Below are positions 1 through 8,258 of a stretch of 42,159 nucleotides of DNA, piece by piece (position 1 is the first letter of the stretch; each line of letters begins with the position of its first letter). The translations under genes were made by a program, and so were the position numbers. The notes under the pieces are model-generated. The model searched no databases. It worked only from the letters and a program-made list of their open reading frames with translations, and had not been told where the DNA came from. Origin of the DNA: Thermoanaerobaculia bacterium (GTDB taxonomy: Bacteria; Acidobacteriota; Thermoanaerobaculia; Gp7-AA8); NCBI GenBank assembly GCA_017883235.1, contig JADGNY010000052.1:1-42159 (forward strand), given 5' to 3'.

Positions 1-220
1 TTAGCGGCAACAAGACGGTAGCCAGGGGTGCGAGCGTTTTTTGCGAGCACCCCTGGTAAAGAGATGTCGTGGTTTGGTGCCGCGTCAGCGGCACTGGAGA
101 AATCGGGGACTCCATCCAGTGCCGCAGACGCGGCACGATTTCGGATCGCATCGGTTCCAGGGGTGCTCGCAAAAAACGCTCGCACCCCTGGCTACCATCT
201 TTGTCGCCGCTAACGCGGCG
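1..220. repeat. Dispersed 225-bp palindromic element, copy A
   Basis: First of three copies of a nested palindrome (others at 17925-18148 and 26323-26547). Outer arms carry CCAGGGGTGCGAGCG and its complement around a T/A run. Inner arms carry GTGCCGCG...CGGCAC units joined to CTGGA/TCCAG. The left edge is cut by the window start. Copy A is in inverted orientation relative to copy B: the stretch around 52-107 matches the complement of 18044-18093. The short spacers between palindromes differ between copies. No open frame in it resembles a gene. It lies directly upstream of rodA, so any rodA promoter must be within about 70 bp of the start or inside the repeat. Confidence 0.85.
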
Positions 221-293
221 CCAGCGGTACGAAGCGCCGCATCTGGAATAGGTGGATCGGAAGTTGCTCCTGTCCACTACCCTAACGATCTGC

Positions 294-1385
294 ATGTCCG
301 TCGAACGTACGCTATCCCGCCTCGATCTCAATCTTCTGACGACCGCGCTGCTCATCGCAGCGATCGGTTGCCTGCTCGTCTACAGCGCCACCTACTTCGG
401 CCCTGACGCGCCTCTTTTCCGCAAGCAGGTCATCTGGACGCTCATCGGCATCATCCTGATGATCATCTTCATCGCCATCGACTACCACGTGCTGATGGAG
501 ATCTCCCCGTTTCTGTACGGTGTCGGAATCGTTCTGCTGATGTATCTGCTCGCATCCGACCGCCTGACCCGCAACGTCAAGTCGTGGATCCATATCGGCA
601 ACTTTCAGTTTCAGCCGTCGGAGTTCATGAAGATCTTCACGGCGCTGTTGATCGCGAAGTACTTCGACTCGAACGACCGGGCCTACCTCAACTTCCGCAG
701 CTTCGTCACCGTCATGGCCATGATCGGATTCCCGGTCCTGCTCATCGCGGCGCAGCCGGCCTTCGGCTCGGCGGCCAGCTTCTTTCCGCTGTTCGGCGTG
801 GCCATGTTCTTCGGCGGCATCAAGCCGAAACTGTGGATGATCGCCCTCCTCTGTTTCGTCGTGGCCCTGCCGATCGGCTGGCATTTCCTCAAGCCGTTCC
901 AGAAGGAGCGGATCATGATCTTCATGGATCCGGCCCGCGACCCGCTCGGCTCCGGGTATCAGGTAATGCAGGCCAAGATCGCCACCGGCTCGGGCGGCAT
1001 CACCGGCAAAGGCTTTCTGCACGGGACGCAGGTCAACCTCGAGTACCTCCCCGCCCGGCACACCGATTTCATCTTCTCCGTCCTCGGCGAGGAATGGGGC
1101 TTCGTCGGCGTCAGCGTCGTGCTCACGCTGTATCTGTTCCTCATCGTCGAGTCGCTCGGGGTCGCCAAAGCATCGCGCGACCGCGGAGGGACGTTCCTCG
1201 TCCTCTCGCTGATCTGTTTCTTCATCTTCCACATCCTGATCAACGTCTCGATGCAGATCGGGCTCCTGCCCGTGACCGGCATCCCGTTGCCGCTCATCTC
1301 CTACGGCGGCTCGGCCACGATGATGTTCTTCATGGCCATCGGGTTGATTCTGAATGTGGGGTTCAGGAAGTTCGTGAACGTGTGA
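294..1385 (+). CDS. rodA: Rod shape-determining protein RodA (SEDS glycosyltransferase)
   Basis: SEDS-family polytopic membrane protein of 363 aa that polymerises lipid II into peptidoglycan for side-wall growth, with a class B PBP partner. About ten hydrophobic segments are visible. Family signatures are LPARHTDFIF, containing the Asp that is catalytic in SEDS proteins, GSGGITGKGF before it, and the C-terminal GIPLPLISYGGSA. The ATG at 294 begins MSVERTLSRLD and fits the family N-terminus better than the in-frame start at 252, which would add 14 unusual residues. RodA is preferred over FtsW from the short N-terminus and length. The usually conserved QPDLGTA motif reads QPAFGSA here. No PBP2 or mreBCD genes are adjacent within the window; the upstream side is cut off. 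Confidence 0.93.
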   Translation: MSVERTLSRLDLNLLTTALLIAAIGCLLVYSATYFGPDAPLFRKQVIWTLIGIILMIIFIAIDYHVLMEISPFLYGVGIVLLMYLLASDRLTRNVKSWIHIGNFQFQPSEFMKIFTALLIAKYFDSNDRAYLNFRSFVTVMAMIGFPVLLIAAQPAFGSAASFFPLFGVAMFFGGIKPKLWMIALLCFVVALPIGWHFLKPFQKERIMIFMDPARDPLGSGYQVMQAKIATGSGGITGKGFLHGTQVNLEYLPARHTDFIFSVLGEEWGFVGVSVVLTLYLFLIVESLGVAKASRDRGGTFLVLSLICFFIFHILINVSMQIGLLPVTGIPLPLISYGGSATMMFFMAIGLILNVGFRKFVNV

Positions 1386-1390
1386 TGGAG

Positions 1391-1490
1391 TGGATTAGTA
1401 GATTAGTGGATTAGTGGATTAGTGGATTAGTGGATTAGAAGAGCCCTCGGTCCTAATCTACTAATCTACTGATCTACTGATCTACTGATC
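1391..1490. repeat. Mirrored tandem 8-bp repeats between rodA and vanZ-like gene
   Basis: Six tandem units of TGGATTAG (one TAGATTAG) at 1391-1438 are followed by a spacer and then about four and a half units of CTAATCTA/CTGATCTA at 1453-1490. The second block is the near complement of the first, so the stretch can form a hairpin with a stem of about 40 bp including G-T pairs. It starts a few bases after the rodA stop and may end its transcript, but there is no T-run after it, so a terminator role is only a guess. Confidence 0.75.
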
Positions 1491-1503
1491 ACCAACCCAC
1501 CCC

Positions 1504-1971
1504 ATGCAGACCGTCATCACCATCCGCCGCCCCGTCACGATTCTCCTGCTGCTGGCCGTCACGGCGCTCATCCTCATGATGACCATCTGGATGTCGGGAA
1601 AGAGCTACTCCAAGGTCGATCCGCTTCCGTTCGAAGACATCCGCCATCTCTCCAACCGTATCGCCAGACATCCGGTCTCGACGCACATCCTGGCAGTGAT
1701 CATCGTGCCGATCATCGCCAACGTGCTGTTGTTCGTGCCGTGGGGCTTCCTGATGTTCATCGCCCTCTACACCGTCAACCGGCCAGCGTTGCAGACGTAC
1801 GTGCTGACGGTGCTGCTCGGCCTCACGTTCACCTGCGCGATCGAGGGATGGCAGTACTTTCTCCCCGACCGCGTGGCCGATATCAACGACATCATCTGGA
1901 ACACGACCGGCGCGCTGCTGGGCGCGATCCTCGGCCATTTGCGGGGACGGGTAAGGTTCGAGTTCGCGTAG
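1504..1971 (+). CDS. VanZ-like family membrane protein
   Basis: Small membrane protein of 155 aa with four hydrophobic segments: residues about 10-30, 58-80, 88-108 and 130-148. The C-terminal signature DINDIIWNTTGALLG and the preceding EGWQYFLPDR are typical of the VanZ-like family, named for a teicoplanin-resistance accessory protein. Most chromosomal members have no proven function. The gene is 118 bp downstream of rodA on the same strand, separated by the mirrored repeats, so co-transcription is uncertain. It ends 40 bp before the convergent methyltransferase. The family call is firm; any link to glycopeptide resistance is not supported by context. Confidence 0.85.
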   Translation: MQTVITIRRPVTILLLLAVTALILMMTIWMSGKSYSKVDPLPFEDIRHLSNRIARHPVSTHILAVIIVPIIANVLLFVPWGFLMFIALYTVNRPALQTYVLTVLLGLTFTCAIEGWQYFLPDRVADINDIIWNTTGALLGAILGHLRGRVRFEFA

Positions 1972-2010
1972 TCTTGTCACGCTCGGAGTCATCGGCGCGG
2001 CGCTGATGCT

Positions 2011-2823
2011 TCATCGCCAGCAGAGCACGAGATCCTGAAACGTCACCCCATCGGGCCGGTCGGACCACTTGCCGTGGTGGATCTCGTAGCTGGCAAAGCC
2101 GGCCTCGCGAATCAGGTCGATGAGAACCGCCTCGTCGATGGCAACGCCGACTGCCGGATTCGCCGCGTCGGCGAGACGGAGAGGCGGTTGATCGACGGGA
2201 AAATGGAAGGGCGGGCTGAGCCGCGGCAGCGCTTCGCGCGCATGGTCATCGAGCAGAAAGAACGTTGCCAGGAGACATCCGCCCGGCGCGAGAACCCGCG
2301 CCGACTCGCGCAGGTACTGGCGTGTTTCGGCGAGCACGAGATGCGTGAAGAGCGACGTGGCGAAGGCGTAATCGAACGAGGCATCGTCGAAGGGAAAGCG
2401 GAACCCGGACGCGGACACCCCGCGTTCGCGGTACTCCGAGCTGCGCACATTCACGTGATGGAAGCGGAAGTTCGGGTGGCGCCGCGTGAGGTGGCGCCGG
2501 CACCAGACGACGCCGCGCCGGACGATGTCGAAGCCGTCGTACGTCCCGTCCGCATCGAGATACCGCGTCAGCGGGATGGCCACACGGCCGATGCCGGAAC
2601 CGATGTCGAGAACGCGGCCGCCCGGCTTCAATCCGAAGCGGACCAGCAACTCCTTCAGCTCGTCACCGACCGCGCGGAAATCGCCGGCGCCGGCGAAGCG
2701 GAGCCGCCGCGGCGGCAGCTCCGGATCGGCATTCCCGGTCAGCCACAAACCGAGATCGGCGCGCGCCGCCGCAATCCACTCCAGCAGATGGCGGGCCCGA
2801 CGACGCAACCGTTTCGTTCCCAT
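2011..2823 (-). CDS. Class I SAM-dependent methyltransferase
   Basis: Protein of 270 aa with a Rossmann-type SAM-binding domain. Motif I is VLDIGSGIGRVAIPL near residue 95. An acidic residue ends the second strand (DGFDIVRRG), and a motif like FDYAFATSLFTHL is followed by YLRESARVLAPGGCLL, as in Methyltransf_11/25-type enzymes. The first 60 residues are basic and helical (MGTKRLRRRARHLLEW) and may contribute to substrate binding. The substrate cannot be told from sequence. It is transcribed divergently from the M16 pair with only 33 bp between starts, so the two promoters overlap. The ATG at 2823 is the best start. Confidence 0.85.
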   Translation of the reverse strand: MGTKRLRRRARHLLEWIAAARADLGLWLTGNADPELPPRRLRFAGAGDFRAVGDELKELLVRFGLKPGGRVLDIGSGIGRVAIPLTRYLDADGTYDGFDIVRRGVVWCRRHLTRRHPNFRFHHVNVRSSEYRERGVSASGFRFPFDDASFDYAFATSLFTHLVLAETRQYLRESARVLAPGGCLLATFFLLDDHAREALPRLSPPFHFPVDQPPLRLADAANPAVGVAIDEAVLIDLIREAGFASYEIHHGKWSDRPDGVTFQDLVLCWR

Positions 2824-2856
2824 GCCGCGCGCACTCTACCGTGTAGGATTGCCCGC

Positions 2857-4206
2857 ATGAAAAACGTCCGACTGTGGCTGGCCGCATCGCTCCTGGCGTG
2901 CGCGGGCGCATATGCGAAGCCGATCGAGGTGCCGGTCGTCTACGACAAGCTCCCGAACGGACTCAAAGTCGTCATCTCCGAGGCCCATGCGGCGCCGACG
3001 GTTACCGTCGCCGTCTACTACGGCATCGGCTTCCGCGTCGAGCCGAAAGGGCAGACCGGATTCGCTCACCTCTTCGAGCACATGATGTTTCAGGGCTCGG
3101 AGCACGTGAAGAAATTCGAGCACGCCAAGATCGTCGAGGCCAACGGCGGGAACCTCAACGGCTCGACGCGCCTCGACTACACGAACTACTTCGAAACGCT
3201 GCCGGCCGAGGGGCTGGAGACGGCATTGTGGCTGGAGTCCGACCGCATGCGCTCGCTCGACGTCAGCGCGGAGAACCTCAAGAACCAGCAGAACGTCGTC
3301 TCCGAGGAAGTGCGGGCCAATGTGCTGAACCAGCCGTACGGCCTCTTCGAATGGCTCGATCTGTGGCAGAACGCCAATCAGAACTGGCTCAACGCGCACA
3401 ACTTCTACGGCGACCTGCACGACATCGAGGCGGCGAAGATCGACGACGTGCGGCAGTTCTTCAAGACCTACTACGCGCCGAACAACGCCGTCCTGACCAT
3501 CGTCGGCGACGTCGATGCCGCGGCGGTGCGCAAACTCGTCGACAAATACTTCGCCTCGATTCCGCAACAGCCGGTCCCGAATCGGCCCGACGTCAGCGAG
3601 CCGCCGCAGACGAAAGAGAAGCGCGTCAACCAGACGGATAAACTCGCCAACCTGCCGGCCCTGGCGATTGGCTGGCATCTCCCCGATCAGCAATCGCCCG
3701 ACTATGCGCCGGCCGTTCTGCTCAACCTAATCCTCCAGGGTGATGACAGCTCGCGCTTCTACCAGCGGCTGGTGAAGGAGAAGGAGATTTCGATCGACTG
3801 GAGCGGCGGAATCAACTTCGAGCTCGGCAACGAGTTCGACTACGACGGTCCTATGCTCCTCGTCGCCCGTACGACGTACAAGCCCGGCCATTCAGCAGAT
3901 GAGATCCTTCACGAGGTCGATGCGATCGTCGCCGACATGCAGCAGCACGGTCCGACGGCGCGCGAGCTCGCCGACGCCAAGGTCCGGTTCCGCTCGAATT
4001 ACTACGACGCGCTCGAGACGACCGGCGGCAAGGCCAACCTCCTGGCCTCATTCGCCCTCTTCCGCGACGACCCGCCGCAGATCAACAGAGTCCTGCCTCT
4101 ATTCGACGCGGTCACCGCCGCGCAGGTCCAGTCGGTTGCGCAGAAGTTCCTGGTCACGTCCAACAGGACCTCGATCGACCGCGTCCCGGCCAAGGAGGGG
4201 AAATGA
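2857..4206 (+). CDS. M16 family zinc peptidase, catalytic subunit
   Basis: Periplasmic or secreted pitrilysin-family metallopeptidase of 449 aa. It opens with a signal peptide (MKNVRLWLAASLLACAGAYA) ending near residue 20. The inverted zinc motif HLFEH is at residues 71-75, and the third zinc ligand is expected at Glu151 in VVSEEVR, 76 residues after His75, matching the M16 spacing. A second M16 half-domain follows (about residues 200-400). An open frame extends upstream through the antisense of the methyltransferase, but the ATG at 2857 directly precedes the signal peptide, so I use it. The stop overlaps the next gene's start as ATGA, so this and the following inactive homologue are translationally coupled, as in PqqL/YmxG-like two-subunit M16 pairs. 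Confidence 0.92.
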   Translation: MKNVRLWLAASLLACAGAYAKPIEVPVVYDKLPNGLKVVISEAHAAPTVTVAVYYGIGFRVEPKGQTGFAHLFEHMMFQGSEHVKKFEHAKIVEANGGNLNGSTRLDYTNYFETLPAEGLETALWLESDRMRSLDVSAENLKNQQNVVSEEVRANVLNQPYGLFEWLDLWQNANQNWLNAHNFYGDLHDIEAAKIDDVRQFFKTYYAPNNAVLTIVGDVDAAAVRKLVDKYFASIPQQPVPNRPDVSEPPQTKEKRVNQTDKLANLPALAIGWHLPDQQSPDYAPAVLLNLILQGDDSSRFYQRLVKEKEISIDWSGGINFELGNEFDYDGPMLLVARTTYKPGHSADEILHEVDAIVADMQQHGPTARELADAKVRFRSNYYDALETTGGKANLLASFALFRDDPPQINRVLPLFDAVTAAQVQSVAQKFLVTSNRTSIDRVPAKEGK

Positions 4207-5717
4207 TCTCTCTCCGGCACTCCGAGCCTTCCCAGCACAGACAAGAGTGTCTGTGCCACATTGACAACCGACAACGCACGCGCCAGCGTGCAGACAACGC
4301 GCGCGGAGACGCGCAGACAACGCGCGCGAAGACGCGCACGCTAACGCTGGTTGCCGCGATCCTCGCGTTCGCCGCAAGCACGTTCGCCCAGGCCACCCCT
4401 CCCCCGCCCGCGCCGCCGCGGCCGATCAACTGGCCGGCGATCAGCGAATCGAAGCTCGGCAACGGGTTGACCGTCGTGCTCGTCCCGCTTCACAACGTTC
4501 CGAAGATCACCGCCGAGTTGTCGTTGCTGGCGGGACGCGGTGCGGCGTACAAGACGCAGCCCGGCGTCGCGCAACTCGCGGCGCGCGTAGTGAACGAAGG
4601 AACCGCCACGCGGACCAGCCTTCAGATCAAGGAAGAGCTGCGCTCGATCGGCGGCGCGCTCGCGATCGCCGTCGACCACGACGCCACCACGATGACGGCA
4701 TCGTCGCTGTCCGAGTTCGCGCCGAAGCTGCTCGACCTCGTCAGCGACGTGGTGCGGCATCCGGCCTATCCCCAGTCCGAGGTTGCGCTGGCCAAGACGA
4801 ACTTCGCCCAGGAGATCGAAGAGCAGCGCTCCACGCCCGACTTCCTGGCGCAGGAGGAGCTCGACAAGGCGCTCTTCGGCGCCCATCCATACGGCTTCAC
4901 CGTCCCCGCGCCGGCGGCGATCAAGAACGTCACCCGCGATGCGCTCAGGACCTTTGCCGCGACCTGGTACGTCCCGAACAACGCCACGCTCGTCATCGTC
5001 GGCGATTTTGACGTGCCGAAGATGCACGCCGAGGTCGAAAGGACGTTCGGATCGTGGAAGCGCGTCCCGCTTCCGCCGGCGCCGAAGGTCATCCTGCCGA
5101 CGCGTGAAAAGCGGCAGATCTACGTCATCGACCGTCCAGGCTCGGTGCAATCGACGATCCTCATCGGCGCTCCGGCGCCCCCGAGGCGATCGCCCGACTA
5201 CATCCCGCTCCGGACGACGAATATGATCTATGGCGGCGCGTTTTACTCGCGCCTCACGCGCAACATCCGCGAATCGAAGGGCTACACCTATTCGCCGTTC
5301 AGTTCCGCCGACCTTCGCCGCGCCGCCGGGTCCTTCACTGCCGGCGCCTCGGTGCGCAACGAGGTCACCGGACCGACGATCCTGGAGATGCTCTACGAGC
5401 TCGACCGGATGCGCGTCGAGCCGGTCACGGCGGAGGAGCTGGCCTCCGCGAAGACCTACAGCATCGGCGGCATGGAGCTGGAGCTGGAATCGCAGGCCAG
5501 CCTGGCCACCCGCATCAGCACGATCTACATCGACGAGCTGTCCCACGACTTCCTGCAGACCTTCCGCGACAAAGTGGCCGCGCTGACCCCGGCCGAAGTA
5601 CAGAGCTCCGCAGCAAAGTACTTCGACACCTACCGCAGCGCCATCGTCATCGTCGGCGACTACAAGCAGATCAAGGATCAGATCGCGCCGTTCGGGGATG
5701 TGAAGGTGGTGAAGTGA
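4203..5717 (+). CDS. M16 family peptidase-like protein, non-catalytic subunit
   Basis: Homologue of the preceding peptidase, 504 aa. The zinc motif is lost: the matching stretch reads GVAQLAARVVNEGT with no HxxEH. Such proteins pair with a catalytic M16 subunit to form the closed clamshell. A signal sequence (TLVAAILAFAASTFAQA) is visible at about residues 48-64, followed by a proline-rich linker and two M16 half-domains (NATLVIVGDFD near residue 260). The first 45 or so residues are Arg/Thr-rich and encoded by repeat-like DNA (4235-4335), so this N-terminus looks like a later insertion between start codon and signal peptide. The start at 4203 is the only ATG and overlaps the upstream stop (ATGA). 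Confidence 0.88.
   Translation: MISLRHSEPSQHRQECLCHIDNRQRTRQRADNARGDAQTTRAKTRTLTLVAAILAFAASTFAQATPPPPAPPRPINWPAISESKLGNGLTVVLVPLHNVPKITAELSLLAGRGAAYKTQPGVAQLAARVVNEGTATRTSLQIKEELRSIGGALAIAVDHDATTMTASSLSEFAPKLLDLVSDVVRHPAYPQSEVALAKTNFAQEIEEQRSTPDFLAQEELDKALFGAHPYGFTVPAPAAIKNVTRDALRTFAATWYVPNNATLVIVGDFDVPKMHAEVERTFGSWKRVPLPPAPKVILPTREKRQIYVIDRPGSVQSTILIGAPAPPRRSPDYIPLRTTNMIYGGAFYSRLTRNIRESKGYTYSPFSSADLRRAAGSFTAGASVRNEVTGPTILEMLYELDRMRVEPVTAEELASAKTYSIGGMELELESQASLATRISTIYIDELSHDFLQTFRDKVAALTPAEVQSSAAKYFDTYRSAIVIVGDYKQIKDQIAPFGDVKVVK
4235..4335. repeat. Hairpin and 23-bp tandem repeat inside the 5' end of the second M16 gene
   Basis: GCACAGACA at 4235-4243 and TGTCTGTGC at 4248-4256 form a perfect 9-bp stem with a 4-base loop. 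They are followed by two 23-bp units (4290-4312 and 4313-4335, one mismatch) containing GCAGACAACGCGCGCG. The block keeps the reading frame open and separates the start codon from the signal peptide of the M16-like gene. It looks like a small dispersed repeat captured in frame. Confidence 0.7.
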
Positions 5718-5798
5718 CCTAGGAGACTGCGCGGTAGAAACGTTCTTGCGCTACTGCTGGCGGAGCCTTGGGCAACCAGCGCAGCCGGCCGTGCCGGC
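5718..5798. repeat. Dispersed repeat, family D, copy 1 (with hairpin)
   Basis: The 36 bases at 5763-5798 are identical to the complement of 33942-33977. A second shared block, GCGCGG(T/C)AGAA with flanks, lies at about 5721-5738 and reappears near 33996-34014. A perfect 7-bp stem AGCCGGC/GCCGGCT (5783-5799) sits between the convergent ends of the M16-like gene and the Ig-like gene and could stop transcription from both sides. Confidence 0.75.
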
Positions 5799-8012
5799 TC
5801 ATTGCCTCGACGGCCGCCGACGCGGTGGGCCGGTCATCGGTCCATCGTCGTTCAGAATCGTGACCGTTCCGATGCCGTTGCCGATGTCCGCGTTCGCCGG
5901 ATCTGACAGCACGACGGTAAACGTCTGGTCAGGCTCCGGGATGGTGTCGCCGAATACGTGCAGCTCGATCGACCGCGCCACTTCGCCGGGCGGAAACTCC
6001 AGGACGCCCCGCGACATCTCGTAGTCCATGCCTGCTATCGCGCTTCCATCGACCGTGGTGTACGCCACCCGTACGATCTTTGACGATGGTTCCGTGAGCT
6101 GTACGAGCAGCTCGACGACCTGCGTTCCCGCGTTCCCCTCGGCGATGGCGATGCTCGATACCGAGAGCTGCGGCAGCAGGACGGTTTGTTCGACCGATGC
6201 CGAGCTCGGCTCGAAATTCGGATCACCGGAATAGGAGACGACGAGCTGATGATGGCCGGCCGGCAAGCCCGGCATGTTCACGGTGGCACCACCGCCGATG
6301 AGAGTCTCCTCGGCGAGGGTGGCTCCGTTTTCCGACACGGTCACTTTGCCGGTGGCGGTGAGAGAGGGATGGTCCGTAACCGTGACGGCGACCTTCACCA
6401 GCAGTTGCCCGGCAACGGGGGTATTCGGGAACAGATCGGCTCGCACCTCTGTGCGCGCCCTTGCCACGGTCTGCCCAAGCACGCCGCTCGCGCTGGGGGT
6501 GAAGTTCGGATCGCCACTGTATTTCGCCACGACGGAATGCACGCCCGGGGCGAGAACCGAGGTCACGAGAGTGGCGCTCCCGTTCGAAACGGGGATAGAG
6601 CCGATGGACATGCCATCGACTTCAAAGGAAACCGTGCCGGTCGCTGCCGCGACGAAACCCGCCGGCCCGACCGTTGCGGTGAACGTCACGGCATCGCCAT
6701 AACGAGTCGCGGCGCTGGAGGTGCCGAGGGCCGTGGTCGTCACTCGTTGTTGCACCTGGTGGGTCACAACGGCCGACGTGCTGCCGAAGTAGAGATGGGA
6801 TGGTTGGTAGACCGCGGTGATGTTGTGCGTCCCCGCCCCGAGGTCTGACGTCGTCCATGTGGCGGTACCGTTGTGCGCGGTGACGATCGCAACAGTCGCA
6901 GCGCCCTCATAGAAAATCACCAGGCCGCCCGGAGGCGTGCCCGCATCCGAAGTCACCGTCGCCGTGACCGTGACAGGATCGCCGTAGGACGTCGTCGCCG
7001 CGCTCTGGACCGCCGTCGTGGCCGTTCCCCCCACCGTCGTCAGAACGACGTCGTTGCCGTCTCCGCCGGCATAGCTGATCTTTAACAGGTAATTGCTGGG
7101 AATGATCGCCCCTTCCGGCGCTCCATGAAAGGTGCCCACGACCGGATCGGTGCCGTCGTTGTCGATGATCGTGAAGGTCTGCCCCAGAACCGGAGATCCG
7201 CTCACGACAACGCCGATCGAGCTGTTCAGAAACACGGTGCCGGTGACCTGCACCGCGCTCGAAACACCGTTCGTCGCCAGTTGCACGTCATAGTCGCCGG
7301 CGTTGATCGCGAGGGACTTGGTGTGAATGACGGCGGAGCCGCCCCCGAAATTGAGGGGCTGAAGCGAGCCGCCGTTCAGCGTCACATTGCCCAGCGTCCC
7401 CGCGCCGATGACTTCCTCGGTGTGCCCACCCGTCTGGCCACCGCCAATGATCACGTTGGCATTCGGCATCGACCCGCCCACACGAATCGACCCGTTGATC
7501 GTGCCGTTGAACGTACCGTCGCCGATGAGGGTGAGGGGAGGAGAGATCTGGACGACGTTGACCGTCCCGCTACCGTTCAGCGAGTTGATATTCGTGGGTC
7601 CGTCGATCGTCAGCGTCTGCCCATTCACGTCGATCTTGTCGGTGGCGTAGGCGCCGGTCAACCGGACCGGAGCACCGATCTTCAAGGGAACGAGGACGAG
7701 GAGAGCTCCCGCCGTGTTCACAACGTCGCCGGTAAGCGTCAGCGGATTGCCGTCGATCGTGTAGGCCGAGGCGTTGAACGTCATCGGCCCCACGGTCCCA
7801 GAAGGAAGATCATTCGTCATCCACAGGTTCGGCACGCCCGGGGGGAAGATCAGCGAGTCTCCGGACGCGGGGATACCCGCCGGCGACCAGTTTCCTGTGG
7901 CTGACCACGATCCACTGAACACACCCGTCCACGTCCTGGTGATCGCGGACGAAGGGAGGGCGATGAGGGACAGAACGATGCATGCAGCAAGAACGTATGA
8001 CGAACGGCGCAC
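5799..8012 (-). CDS. Secreted Ig-like and Calx-beta repeat protein
   Basis: Secreted protein of 737 aa. The GTG at 8012 is supported by an AAGGAG ribosome site 7 bases upstream and a signal peptide of about 23 residues (VLSLIALPSSA cleavage region). Residues about 25-330 form a beta-rich head with repeated G/N/T segments like those of autotransporter-type beta-helices. Three bacterial Ig-like repeats follow at roughly 335-425, 425-515 and 520-610, each with a VTVTATV or similar strand and an LxAGxHxxxAxYxGD pattern. The C-terminal 100 residues are a Calx-beta domain (IAEGNAGTQ; AIAGMDYE; VTILNDD). Calx-beta domains bind Ca2+ and are usual in adhesins. No membrane anchor or sorting tail is visible. 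Function is likely adhesion or surface architecture, by inference only. Confidence 0.82.
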   Translation of the reverse strand: MRRSSYVLAACIVLSLIALPSSAITRTWTGVFSGSWSATGNWSPAGIPASGDSLIFPPGVPNLWMTNDLPSGTVGPMTFNASAYTIDGNPLTLTGDVVNTAGALLVLVPLKIGAPVRLTGAYATDKIDVNGQTLTIDGPTNINSLNGSGTVNVVQISPPLTLIGDGTFNGTINGSIRVGGSMPNANVIIGGGQTGGHTEEVIGAGTLGNVTLNGGSLQPLNFGGGSAVIHTKSLAINAGDYDVQLATNGVSSAVQVTGTVFLNSSIGVVVSGSPVLGQTFTIIDNDGTDPVVGTFHGAPEGAIIPSNYLLKISYAGGDGNDVVLTTVGGTATTAVQSAATTSYGDPVTVTATVTSDAGTPPGGLVIFYEGAATVAIVTAHNGTATWTTSDLGAGTHNITAVYQPSHLYFGSTSAVVTHQVQQRVTTTALGTSSAATRYGDAVTFTATVGPAGFVAAATGTVSFEVDGMSIGSIPVSNGSATLVTSVLAPGVHSVVAKYSGDPNFTPSASGVLGQTVARARTEVRADLFPNTPVAGQLLVKVAVTVTDHPSLTATGKVTVSENGATLAEETLIGGGATVNMPGLPAGHHQLVVSYSGDPNFEPSSASVEQTVLLPQLSVSSIAIAEGNAGTQVVELLVQLTEPSSKIVRVAYTTVDGSAIAGMDYEMSRGVLEFPPGEVARSIELHVFGDTIPEPDQTFTVVLSDPANADIGNGIGTVTILNDDGPMTGPPRRRPSRQ

Positions 8013-8258
8013 GATGTGCTCCTTACGCGCACGGCTGGACTGAAGCGTCCGCGCGACTCAAAGGACTGATGGACCGCGATGGTTATAACGCTCTATTGGA
8101 CTGGCGTCCACAGTTATTCGCGGTGCATTGCTCGAACCTATCGCCACCCCGTTTCGTTCGAGAGTCCGAGAGGCCGTTGGCGATTTTGTCTGGAGGAGTG
8201 CGTAGCCCTGGGAGCGCGGGCGTCTCGCCCGCGCTTACGCCGGCTTCGCCGGCGTAAG
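8013..8258. other. Intergenic region with small palindromes
   Basis: Upstream region of the Ig-like gene (minus strand). It contains the AAGGAG ribosome site for that gene, then about 190 bases with no gene I can support. At 8214-8255 there are two short palindromes, GCGCGGGCG...CGCCCGCGC and ACGCCGGC..GCCGGCGT. The same CGCGGGCG-type palindrome recurs near 8842-8872 and 26558-26585. Confidence 0.6.

Noticed and set aside
28-406. Small open frames in the first repeat block
   Set aside because: They read through palindromic repeat DNA and recur in the other copies in both orientations; not genes.
312-1232. Long open frame antisense to rodA
   Set aside because: Composition is extremely charged (D/E/R runs), with no domain or ribosome site; it is the usual GC-rich shadow of a real gene.
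1504-1971. Glycopeptide resistance gene vanZ
   Set aside because: Only family-level similarity; no vanRSHAX genes nearby, so a resistance role is unsupported.
2074-2856. Open frame continuing upstream of the first M16 peptidase
   Set aside because: It is antisense to the methyltransferase, and the signal peptide begins at 2857.
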